This document shows, in pieces, positions 1 through 5,053 of a DNA stretch of 5,053 bases. The position numbers and the translations under genes are program-made. Each line of letters begins with the position of its first letter. Position 1 is the stretch's first letter. Origin of the DNA: Opitutaceae bacterium UBA6669 (GTDB taxonomy: Bacteria > Verrucomicrobiota > Verrucomicrobiia > Opitutales > Opitutaceae). The DNA lies in contig DKKJ01000385.1 of NCBI GenBank assembly GCA_002455175.1, positions 42,051 through 47,103 of the forward strand. Reading direction: 5' to 3'. A model generated the notes under the pieces. That model saw only the letters and a list, made by a program, of their open reading frames with translations. It searched no databases and had not been told where the DNA came from.

Positions 1-1727
1 GACAAGAGATCGAGTTCTTGAGCGCGTTCTCGCTCGGAGGTATCACACCCTTTGCGTCAGATGACGCCCCGAATCGTCTTTGGGTACATCGTTTCCGTAG
101 CGCGTGGAGTGCGGAAGGAAGACACGAGGCGCGCTCCGTGGAGGACCTTAACCTGGAGCGTTCCTGGATCGGGCACGGTGTCCGAAGCGAGCGATTTGGG
201 CAAACGGGATCGTTACCGGTCAACACCTGGTTTCCTTGGGTCGGAATCGAGGACCGCCAGGCCGGTGTCACTTGGATGGTAGAGTTAGCGACGCCAGGCA
301 CGTGGCATCTTGAGATCGCTCGCACCGCAGACACGCTTGTTCTTGGTGGAGGCGGAGCTGATCGGTTGTCTGGAGAGTGGCGAAAGACGCTTCGGCCGGG
401 CGAACAGTTCGCTGCGCCTCCGGCATTTGTCACGGTTGCGGTGGGCTCGGTTGAGCCCGCCTGTGACCGATTGCTGGCGGCACATCGCGATCACGCGCTG
501 GCCTGTCCTCCGCGAGAAACAGACATGCCCGTGATCTTTAACGAATGGTGTTTTTCATGGGGGCATCCGACGCACGACTCGATCGTCCGCCTGGCCGATC
601 GCCTCGCGGGTTCCGGGGTTAGGTATTTGGTAATCGACGACGGGTGGGCAGAGCGGCCTGAAAATCGTTTCCAGCAGAACGGAGACTGGCGGGTGAATCG
701 TAAGGCCTTTCCGGGCGGGTTGGAGGCAACGGCTGCCGCGATACGTGAGCGAGGATTGATTCCTGGACTTTGGTTTGAGTTCGAAGCGGTGAATGCAGGT
801 TCCCAAGCGTGGGCGTTCACAGAGCACCAGCTGCACCGCGATGGTCGGCCTCTGCAGGTGGGGAATCGACGGTTTTGGGACTTTCGTGATCCTTGGGTGC
901 ATGCCTACTTAGCCGAGCGAGTGATTGCGCGATTGAAGGACGATGGATTCGGTTACCTCAAGGTGGATTGCAATGATTCCATCGGTCCTGGAGTCGATGG
1001 ACCCGAATCACCCGGTGAAAACTTGCGTCAGCATCTTGCAGGTGTGCAGCAGTTTTTCGTGCGTCTTCGTGCCGAGATTCCCGGATTGGTCATCGAAAAT
1101 TGTTCCTCCGGAGGACACCGCTTGGAACTCTCGATGATGAGTCTGACGGCCATGAGTTCCTTTTCAGACGCTCATGAAACCCCCGACATACCGATCATCG
1201 CGGCTAATCTGAATTCCCTGGTATGGTCTGCGCAAAAACAGATTTGGGCGGTTTTGCGTCCGAGCGATACGCTCGATCGACTTAACTACTCGCTAGCCGC
1301 GGGGTTTTTGGGGCGTCTTTGCCTATCGGGTGACGTTACGGCTCTGAGTGAAGAGGCTTGGAACCAGGTGATCGACCGAATCGTGTTCTATCGTTCCGTG
1401 GTGCCGATCCTGCGCGAGGGTGTCTTTCGGCGCGTCCGTGAAGGCGGACGCGCCTGGCAGCACGTGGAGGGAACTCAGATTTGCACGGTGTCTTCGCGAG
1501 ATGAAAAGAGCGTGCTGATGGTGTGGCACTGTTTCACACGCCCTGACCAGGCGCTCGTCGTTTCCCTTCCGAAAATTTCAGGAGTTTGGACATTAGCGAA
1601 AAGCTTTGGGGAAGGTAGCCCGATGGAGCTTGTTAACTCGGCCGAGTCCGGCGGGCCGTATCTGCAATGGATGCCACCAACGGCAGGCAGTGGTGGAGTT
1701 GCCTTGTTGCTTGCCGGTCCGGTATAA
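1..1727 (+). CDS. Alpha-galactosidase, GH36 family (5' partial)
   Basis: Hydrolyses terminal alpha-linked galactose (raffinose/melibiose-type sugars or galactosyl side chains); family GH36 also contains alpha-N-acetylgalactosaminidases, so the exact substrate is open. The frame is open to the left edge (codons from base 3 read QEIEF before the TTG at 18), so TTG 18 is probably not the start and the N-terminus is missing. Numbering from TTG 18: the end of the N-terminal beta domain carries the family-like FRSAWSAEGRHE; the catalytic barrel begins near NEWCFSWG (175-182); DDGW follows at 207-210; YLKVDCND contains the probable nucleophile Asp317; ENCSSGGHR at about 360-368 matches the family CSGGG-R block; SDAHE contains the probable acid/base Asp384. 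A C-terminal beta domain ends at TAA 1725-1727. The 67-residue spacing of the two Asp residues resembles known GH36 enzymes. Location cannot be judged because any signal peptide would lie outside the window. Confident in family, moderate on substrate. Confidence 0.9.
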   Translation, partial: QEIEFLSAFSLGGITPFASDDAPNRLWVHRFRSAWSAEGRHEARSVEDLNLERSWIGHGVRSERFGQTGSLPVNTWFPWVGIEDRQAGVTWMVELATPGTWHLEIARTADTLVLGGGGADRLSGEWRKTLRPGEQFAAPPAFVTVAVGSVEPACDRLLAAHRDHALACPPRETDMPVIFNEWCFSWGHPTHDSIVRLADRLAGSGVRYLVIDDGWAERPENRFQQNGDWRVNRKAFPGGLEATAAAIRERGLIPGLWFEFEAVNAGSQAWAFTEHQLHRDGRPLQVGNRRFWDFRDPWVHAYLAERVIARLKDDGFGYLKVDCNDSIGPGVDGPESPGENLRQHLAGVQQFFVRLRAEIPGLVIENCSSGGHRLELSMMSLTAMSSFSDAHETPDIPIIAANLNSLVWSAQKQIWAVLRPSDTLDRLNYSLAAGFLGRLCLSGDVTALSEEAWNQVIDRIVFYRSVVPILREGVFRRVREGGRAWQHVEGTQICTVSSRDEKSVLMVWHCFTRPDQALVVSLPKISGVWTLAKSFGEGSPMELVNSAESGGPYLQWMPPTAGSGGVALLLAGPV

Positions 1728-1738
1728 ATGCCGGTCGA

Positions 1739-1780
1739 GGCTAAGCCCAGAATTCCGTAGTCAGAAAGCCCTTATTTTTT
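1739..1780 (+). terminator. Weak candidate terminator after the galactosidase gene
   Basis: A run of six T (1775-1780, preceded by CTTA) lies about 45 bases after the galactosidase stop. Directly before it AGCC (1767-1770) can pair with GGCT (1739-1742), but the stem is only 4 bp and the loop is long, so this is a poor intrinsic terminator. The rest of the convergent gap (1728-1841) shows an 8-base palindrome CTACGTAG at 1831-1838 and nothing else I can interpret. Confidence 0.25.
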
Positions 1781-1841
1781 AGAACTCCCTACTCCGAATA
1801 GCTGATCGTTTCGCTCGGTTTTCATAGTGACTACGTAGCGC

Positions 1842-3152
1842 CTAAATCTTGGGCCAATACTGCTTGGCGTCGGGATGGGTTTCTCGGAGGAGAGATTGGA
1901 CACGCTGACGCTCTTGGGGAGTCAAGTAGTGGTACCGTGGATCGTTGCCTTCCAGAACTGAGTGCAGGCGTGCGAAAAGCTGGGCGCGAAATGGGTTGGG
2001 GAGGGCTCGGAAGCTCTCCGAGTAAATCAGGTAGCTACAGCGCAGGCTGAAAAGGCGTTCCTTCAAATCGAGGTCGCGGAGGGAATCGCCCGCTGTGCTG
2101 CGAAGGCCAGATTTCTGGAAGGTTTCTTGGAAAATCGGCGAGCCGATGATCCCAGGTGGAAGAGGCGCAGCGTTACGAAAGAGCAGTCGATCGAGGACGT
2201 CCTGCACGCAGCTTGAGAAGACGCTTTTGACGCTATCGTAGGTTGGCTCATCGGAGACCTTTTCTTTGAAGGCTTCCTGCAAAGAGCGTTGATACGTGAG
2301 CATCTTGCGAGTGGACACTCCTGCTTTGGTGATCGCGTTCTGCATGGTGGTCTGATGCTCGAAGACGAGCAAAGCGACCACATCGCTGGTTGACTCGAGG
2401 TACCGATCGAGATCGAGAACGTCGCTTAGCGTGTCGCGTCGTGACGGGTCCGGAGCGAAGACTAATTTATCTTTCTCTTCCGTAGCAAAGGCATTCCCGC
2501 GGTGAGGGGTAGATCCGTGATATCCGGTGACGTACCAACCTCCCCAGCGATCACTGAAAGGAGTCTCATCGTCGACTACCAAGGTGCCATGACGAAGGAG
2601 CATCTCTCCGCTCGAAGTGGAGAATACGGAGCGAGCAAAGATTCCGGGAATATCGCGAACGAAAGTTCCTCCGTGGCAACGTAGGCAATCTGCGTCGCGA
2701 ATGATTTCCGGAATGGCCGCGTGCGGAGGGCGTGTTTCCACCGCATAAAAAACGGGCCCGAGTAGGGGATCGATGGTGACAATCTCGATTAGACCGCCCG
2801 GGACCCAACCGACATAAGCGTCGTCAGAGTAGTAAAGCGCTCGAGGTCGTTCCGGGTGGATGAGGTTACGTTGCAGACTCGTTTTGGAAAACACCAGAAG
2901 TTGGCTTTCGACTGGTATGTGGAGGGCATCTAGCAACCCGCGAAGGAGGGCGCGTTCTTCTCTTTCCAAAACCAAAACGCCCGAGTTTAGGCGTTCTTGG
3001 AGTCGAGTGATCGCGTCACGAGGAGTTGCCGCCGAATAATTGATCGGGGGCAATTCGTAGTCAGGGGTGGTTTGCGCCCAACTGGAGGTTGCCCAGGCCA
3101 GAGCGACGGCTAGCCACCACCCCCACCGTGCGTGCCGCAGGAATGAGCTCAT
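1842..3152 (-). CDS. Exported single-haem c-type protein of unknown function (CXXCH)
   Basis: A 436-residue protein. The N-terminus has basic residues (RHARW), a hydrophobic stretch (about 11-20) and a likely signal peptidase I site SWA|QT after residue 26, so it should be exported to the periplasm. One CXXCH haem c attachment motif (CLRCHG, Cys156, Cys159, His160) lies in the middle, followed by a conserved-looking block with RWGGWYVTGYHG (202-213) and HRGN (217-220). This block recalls an uncharacterised family seen in Planctomycetes, Verrucomicrobia and other bacteria, annotated only as cytochrome c-like or hypothetical. The C-terminal 200 residues are mostly helical-looking with no recognised domain. 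Likely role is electron transfer or redox sensing (inference). ATG at 3152 is the only usual start after an in-frame TGA 18 bases upstream; no clear Shine-Dalgarno precedes it. It lies 110 bases after the stop of rnk on the same strand with a hairpin between, so co-transcription is uncertain. Confidence 0.8.
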   Translation of the reverse strand: MSSFLRHARWGWWLAVALAWATSSWAQTTPDYELPPINYSAATPRDAITRLQERLNSGVLVLEREERALLRGLLDALHIPVESQLLVFSKTSLQRNLIHPERPRALYYSDDAYVGWVPGGLIEIVTIDPLLGPVFYAVETRPPHAAIPEIIRDADCLRCHGGTFVRDIPGIFARSVFSTSSGEMLLRHGTLVVDDETPFSDRWGGWYVTGYHGSTPHRGNAFATEEKDKLVFAPDPSRRDTLSDVLDLDRYLESTSDVVALLVFEHQTTMQNAITKAGVSTRKMLTYQRSLQEAFKEKVSDEPTYDSVKSVFSSCVQDVLDRLLFRNAAPLPPGIIGSPIFQETFQKSGLRSTAGDSLRDLDLKERLFSLRCSYLIYSESFRALPNPFRAQLFARLHSVLEGNDPRYHYLTPQERQRVQSLLRETHPDAKQYWPKI

Positions 3153-3213
3153 AGACGAGCTAACATCTCATGACAGGAACGATGGGTACTCAATCCCGCT
3201 TTAATTCGGGTGG

Positions 3214-3232
3214 GGCACTTGGGGAAAGTGCC
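3214..3232 (-). terminator. Hairpin between rnk-like gene and haem protein gene
   Basis: A perfect 7-bp stem, GGCACTT (3214-3220) with AAGTGCC (3226-3232), and a 5-base loop lie 31 bases after the stop of the rnk-like gene, read on the minus strand. It may end or attenuate that transcript. No T-run follows on the minus strand; on the plus strand a TTTT follows at a short distance, but no plus-strand gene is present upstream. A second weak inverted repeat (CCCG/CGGG) is just beside it at about 3196-3211. Confidence 0.35.
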
Positions 3233-3262
3233 AATCGTTTTCGTCACAAGAAGCAGAGCCGA

Positions 3263-3670
3263 TCATGCAGCCGGTTGGGTGACTTTTTTAATCCGCAATT
3301 GCCGGACTCCGCCGGGAGTCTGCCAGTTCACGATGTCGCCCTGCCGATAGCCGATCAGGGCTGTGCCGATGGGAGCGAGGATAGAGATTCGATTTTGCTC
3401 AACATTTGCCTGCTCTGGAAGAGTGATGGTGTAGGCTTCAGTTTCGTTGGTCTCGAGGTCCTCGAAACTGACGTGAGCATTCAGTGTGACAACATCGCTA
3501 GGGACAGCGTTCGTCTCTGCTACCATGGCTCGATCCAGTTCTTCTTTGAGCTTCTTGAGCGGAGCCGTGGGCTTGGAGGCCAGTGCGGCGGAGACGAGGA
3601 GGCTTAGCTTGGCGTGGTCGTCACGGGACAGTGTGATGGAGGGGAGAGGGGCGGTTTGAGTTGTAGACAT
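3263..3670 (-). CDS. rnk: Rnk-like protein, GreA/GreB C-terminal domain (nucleoside diphosphate kinase regulator type)
   Basis: A 135-residue protein, the usual size for Rnk. Residues about 1-55 form a short helical N-terminal region (LKKLKEELDRAMV at 38-50); residues about 58-132 form the FKBP-like C-terminal domain shared with GreA/GreB, with SDVVTLNAHVSFED (58-71) and the block ILAPIGTALIGYRQGD (97-112). The order and wording closely follow E. coli Rnk (LNAELDRA, HDVVTMNSRVKF, MAPVGAALLGLRVGD). It lacks the long coiled coil of GreA, so it should bind RNA polymerase without stimulating transcript cleavage; in Proteobacteria Rnk also influences nucleoside diphosphate kinase levels. ATG at 3670 gives a normal length; the 30 bases before it are pyrimidine-rich on the coding strand with no Shine-Dalgarno. 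A strong hairpin lies 34-61 bases upstream of the start. Naming as rnk is by family resemblance; a generic GreA/GreB-fold elongation factor is the alternative. Confidence 0.85.
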   Translation of the reverse strand: MSTTQTAPLPSITLSRDDHAKLSLLVSAALASKPTAPLKKLKEELDRAMVAETNAVPSDVVTLNAHVSFEDLETNETEAYTITLPEQANVEQNRISILAPIGTALIGYRQGDIVNWQTPGGVRQLRIKKVTQPAA

Positions 3671-3703
3671 AGTAGTTAGGACAGAGGGGTAGTGAAGGGG
3701 ATC

Positions 3704-3731
3704 GGCGGTTTCGTGTACTTACGAGACCGCC
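3704..3731. promoter_or_regulatory. Strong hairpin in the rnk leader region
   Basis: GGCGGTTTCGT (3704-3714) pairs with ACGAGACCGCC (3721-3731) over 11 positions with a 6-base loop. The pair 3710/3725 is a G-U wobble if the plus strand is transcribed and an A-C mismatch on the minus strand. It lies 34 bases upstream of the rnk start with no T-run on either side, so it is more likely a leader or RNA structure than a terminator. Structured leaders of rnk have been described in gammaproteobacteria; a relation to those is not shown. Confidence 0.5.
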
Positions 3732-3841
3732 GAATGAGGGTTATGAACCAACAGAACGCAGAGGAGCTCGGAAGATCCCGATGCGGGATGAATCGCTGTT
3801 TTTCTGCAGAGTGCAGCCGTGATTCAAAATGTCTGAGCAAG

Positions 3842-3887
3842 CACCCGGGTCCGTCGCTCGGGTGGAACTAGACGGATCCGAAGATCC
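3842..3887. other. Tandem hairpins, one with UUCG loop on minus strand
   Basis: First stem: CACCCGGG (3842-3849) with CTCGGGTG (3857-3864), 8 positions including one plus-strand G-U pair, loop of 7. Second stem: GGATC (3874-3878) with GATCC (3883-3887), loop CGAA on plus. Read on the minus strand the second is GGATC-TTCG-GATCC, the classic very stable cUUCGg tetraloop. The two stems therefore give opposite hints about the transcribed strand. Confidence 0.45.
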
Positions 3888-4004
3888 CTACCACCTCAGC
3901 GTTCGGCCCGGGCTAAGCCGGGACAGATAGCCAACATCCAGTCACCCGCGTGAGAGCAACGCGCGGTGATAACAAAGGAGAGCTGTGGCTGAGAGTGATT
4001 CAAA

Positions 4005-4055
4005 CGAAGTCACAAGTGAGTTCGGTTGAGATGAAGTCAAGCGCACGGGTAAATT
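4005..4055 (+). promoter_or_regulatory. Candidate plus-strand promoter with overlapping dyad
   Basis: TTGAGA (4026-4031) and TAAATT (4050-4055) with an 18-base spacer resemble a sigma70-type promoter (5 of 6 and 4 of 6 consensus positions). Just upstream is an imperfect 20-base dyad, CGAAGTCACA / AGTGAGTTCG (4005-4024), in which 8 of 10 half-site positions are symmetric, so a regulator could bind there. Transcription would begin near 4062, upstream of the most structured part and about 450 bases before the aldo/keto reductase-like start. Confidence 0.3.
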
Positions 4056-4109
4056 ATTCTGGAAGAAATGCTGAGACGCCTTGACACGTTTGGAAACGTG
4101 GTTGTTGGT

Positions 4110-4252
4110 GCCCCGCTGTCATGTACCCAACGCGTTATTACCCCCGTCTCTATCGATCATGCAGATCCCAGGTGATCTGTCTGATCACGCGGGTGCGTTG
4201 ACCTGAGGTTTCGACAACCTGTCGGTCCCACGACGGGTCAGTGCACCGGGGC
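4110..4252 (+). ncRNA. Candidate multibranched RNA domain with a 73-base compound hairpin
   Basis: GCCCCG (4110-4115) can pair with CGGGGC (4247-4252), enclosing further stems. The main one spans 4128-4200: CAACGC/GCGTTG (4128-4133/4195-4200), ACCC/GGGT (4140-4143/4191-4194), a C-C mismatch (4144/4190), CGT/ACG (4145-4147/4187-4189), GATCA/TGATC (4155-4159/4182-4186) and CAGATC/GATCTG (4162-4167/4174-4179) around a 6-base loop. That is 24 Watson-Crick pairs with two one-sided bulges, gttatt and ctctatc, both on the 5' side. After it, AGGTT/AACCT (4206-4210/4216-4220) competes with ACCTGTCG/CGACGGGT (4217-4224/4231-4238). The plus strand is favoured by the wobble 4220/4234. No known RNA family was recognised. 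Confidence 0.45.
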
Positions 4253-4262
4253 TGGTCCCCAC

Positions 4263-4335
4263 CGCAGGTTTTACTCCTGCGCGCCGCGAGATTCCGCAGG
4301 AGGTTTGTCGCCTCGTGCGTCTTTCAAAGACCTAA
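4263..4335 (+). promoter_or_regulatory. Mutually exclusive stems covering a Shine-Dalgarno-like site
   Basis: CCTGCG (4276-4281) can pair upstream with CGCAGG (4263-4268; 6 bp, loop of 7) or, extended to CTCCTGCG (4274-4281), downstream with CGCAGGAG (4295-4302; 8 bp, loop of 13). The second choice buries AGGAGG (4298-4303), a perfect Shine-Dalgarno sequence. Eleven bases later GTG (4315) opens a 6-codon frame, MRLSKT, ending at TAA 4333-4335. This is the layout of a riboswitch or attenuator, but no ligand class is recognised and the small frame may not be translated. Confidence 0.35.
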
Positions 4336-4452
4336 CTTGGTGTGCTTTGATGAGATGTGTTCTACAGTCGCTGGTGGGTGTATCCATCCTCCTGTTCGAC
4401 GAGAAGGCATCCAGTAGAGTCGCATCGGTTTCGTAGTATTCGTTCCCCTCTA

Positions 4453-4486
4453 CGGGTGAGCTTGCGCTGATGGCCAGGCTCCCCCG
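4453..4486 (+). promoter_or_regulatory. Hairpin in the leader of the aldo/keto reductase-like gene
   Basis: CGGGTGAGC (4453-4461) pairs with GCTCCCCCG (4478-4486) over 8 Watson-Crick pairs with one T-C mismatch and a 16-base loop, ending 32 bases before the ATG at 4519. A competing stem CGTAG/CTACG (4432-4436/4450-4454) shares its first bases. No T-run follows, so it is not a clear terminator. Confidence 0.35.
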
Positions 4487-4518
4487 CGTCCCCTTCCCTT
4501 CAAAAAGGAATTTGTGTC

Positions 4519-5053
4519 ATGATTTCCAGCCGTCCCCTTGGTCGCACCGGCATCCGAGTTTCTGAGCTTTGCCTCGGCACGCTCAACTTTGGATGGAACC
4601 TCAATGAAGCTCGATCCTTCGCCGTTTTAGACGCGTACTATGCGCTGGGTGGCCGTCTGATCCAGGCTGCCGGACATACCGCAGAAGGAATTTTGCCTGC
4701 CGCGGCGACGTATCAGTCGGAGGAAATTGTGGGTCGCTGGATGAAGGCTCGGTGCATTCCCCGTTCAGAGATCTTTTTGAGCACGCGCATCAGCCTCCGT
4801 TTATCGTCGGAGGAAGTAGAGTCGGGCGAGCGTGGGCTCCGCGATGTTCTCAAGGAACGCTGCGTGGAGTCGCTCCGGCGTTTCGCGACAGAAAGGATCG
4901 ACACGGTGATCTTCGAGTGGTCGGAGGGCTGTGCCCATGGAGAAGCGCTCTTGGATGCGTGGAGCGACTTGGTTCGAGACGGATTGGTACGTTATGTTGG
5001 GACCTCGCGGTATCCGACGTGGCGGGTGGCGGATGCTATCGGTCAGACTTACC
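4519..5053 (+). CDS. Aldo/keto reductase-fold protein lacking the catalytic tetrad (3' partial)
   Basis: The first 178 codons are present; the frame runs off the right edge. Start ATG 4519 follows AAGGA (4505-4509) at 9 bases and gives the typical family opening, SRPLGRTGIRVSELCLGTLNFGW. Other family blocks are SEEIVGRWM (67-75), SLRRFATERIDTVIF (118-132), LVRDGLVRYVGTSRYPTWRVADA (157 onward). Active members reduce aldehydes or ketones with NADPH in a TIM barrel using Asp, Tyr, Lys and His. Aligned by eye, the usual FIDTADVY is LIQAAGHT, placing Gln49 and Thr54 at the Asp and Tyr positions; the usual ATK-V is STRI with Arg90 at Lys; and the usual DLYxxHW is DTVIFEW with Glu133 at His. All four appear replaced, while fold-forming motifs remain, so the product is probably a non-catalytic relative (binding or regulatory role) rather than a decayed gene: the frame is intact. 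The C-terminal cofactor region is not visible. Confidence 0.85.
   Translation, partial: MISSRPLGRTGIRVSELCLGTLNFGWNLNEARSFAVLDAYYALGGRLIQAAGHTAEGILPAAATYQSEEIVGRWMKARCIPRSEIFLSTRISLRLSSEEVESGERGLRDVLKERCVESLRRFATERIDTVIFEWSEGCAHGEALLDAWSDLVRDGLVRYVGTSRYPTWRVADAIGQTY

Larger units (their letters stand above)
3671..4518. other. Gene-free, hairpin-dense region; candidate structured RNA or long leaders
   Basis: No convincing reading frame occurs in 848 bases, yet the region holds at least ten inverted repeats of 5 bp or more with short loops. Simple ones not listed separately: 3775-3780/3784-3789 (ATCCCG/CGGGAT), 3804-3808/3812-3816 (CTGCA/TGCAG, enclosed by GAATC 3790-3794 with GATTC 3821-3825), 3907-3911/3918-3922 (CCCGG/CCGGG), 3943-3951/3959-3968 (CACCcGCGT with ACGCgcGGTG) and 4085-4091/4094-4100 (CACGTTT/AAACGTG). 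It separates the divergent rnk-like and aldo/keto reductase-like genes, so it must also hold promoters for both. No match to tRNA, tmRNA, RNase P RNA, SRP RNA, T-box or group I/II intron signatures was recognised. Single wobble pairs in several stems are G-U only if the plus strand is the RNA, mildly favouring plus; one stem (3874-3887) instead has a UUCG loop closed by C-G on the minus strand. Confidence 0.55.

Noticed and set aside
1962..2216. 84-codon plus-strand frame inside the haem protein gene
   Set aside because: Antisense shadow of a better-supported gene, with no ribosome binding site or family resemblance.
3170..3607. 145-codon plus-strand frame opposite rnk
   Set aside because: It is the antisense shadow of the rnk-like gene, whose protein matches a known family; the plus-strand translation has no recognisable domain.
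3859..3880. GGGTGGAAC as a T-box-like motif
   Set aside because: The rest of the T-box core (ACCGCG) is absent and no aminoacyl-tRNA synthetase or amino acid gene follows.
4081..4110. TTGACA at 4081 as a promoter -35
   Set aside because: No acceptable -10 hexamer lies 16-18 bases downstream; the bases belong to an inverted repeat instead.
4201..4225. Possible tRNA T-arm (AGGTTTCGACAACCT)
   Set aside because: No acceptor stem, anticodon arm or D arm at the right distances, so it is not a tRNA or tmRNA end.
4305..4436. 43-codon frame (TTG start, inner ATG at 4350) with a hydrophobic stretch LVGVSILLF
   Set aside because: TTG lies too close to the AGGAGG and the inner ATG has no Shine-Dalgarno; no resemblance to a known small protein. 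Could be revisited with ribosome profiling.
4713..4904. 63-codon minus-strand frame inside the aldo/keto reductase-like gene
   Set aside because: Antisense shadow; the plus-strand frame carries clear family motifs.

Overview
The window looks like a piece of a bacterial chromosome of moderate GC content. Its gene mix is a GH36 alpha-galactosidase, a secreted single-haem protein of a PVC-type uncharacterised family, an Rnk-type Gre-fold protein and a divergent aldo/keto reductase. Together with weak or absent Shine-Dalgarno sequences on two of the three visible starts, this would fit Verrucomicrobiota (Opitutae-like) or a relative. That placement is inference from protein character only; there is no rRNA or marker gene here.

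Layout: (1) positions 1-1727, plus strand: 3' part of a GH36 alpha-galactosidase whose true start lies upstream of the window. (2) 1728-1841: short convergent intergenic region with a T-rich tract. (3) 1842-3152, minus strand: an exported protein with one CXXCH haem c motif. (4) 3263-3670, minus strand: Rnk-like protein, separated from the haem protein gene by a short region with a 7-bp hairpin. (5) 3671-4518: about 850 bases without a convincing gene, dense in hairpins, long-range pairings and mutually exclusive stems. (6) 4519 to the end, plus strand: 5' part of an aldo/keto reductase-fold protein in which all four residues of the classical catalytic tetrad appear to be replaced.

There is no sign that the four genes form one pathway. 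The galactosidase and the haem protein converge, and rnk and the aldo/keto reductase-like gene diverge around the structured region. The two points most worth attention are the hairpin-dense gene-free region, a candidate structured non-coding RNA or long structured leader, and the apparent aldo/keto reductase pseudoenzyme next to it. No mobile element, CRISPR array, tRNA or rRNA was recognised.
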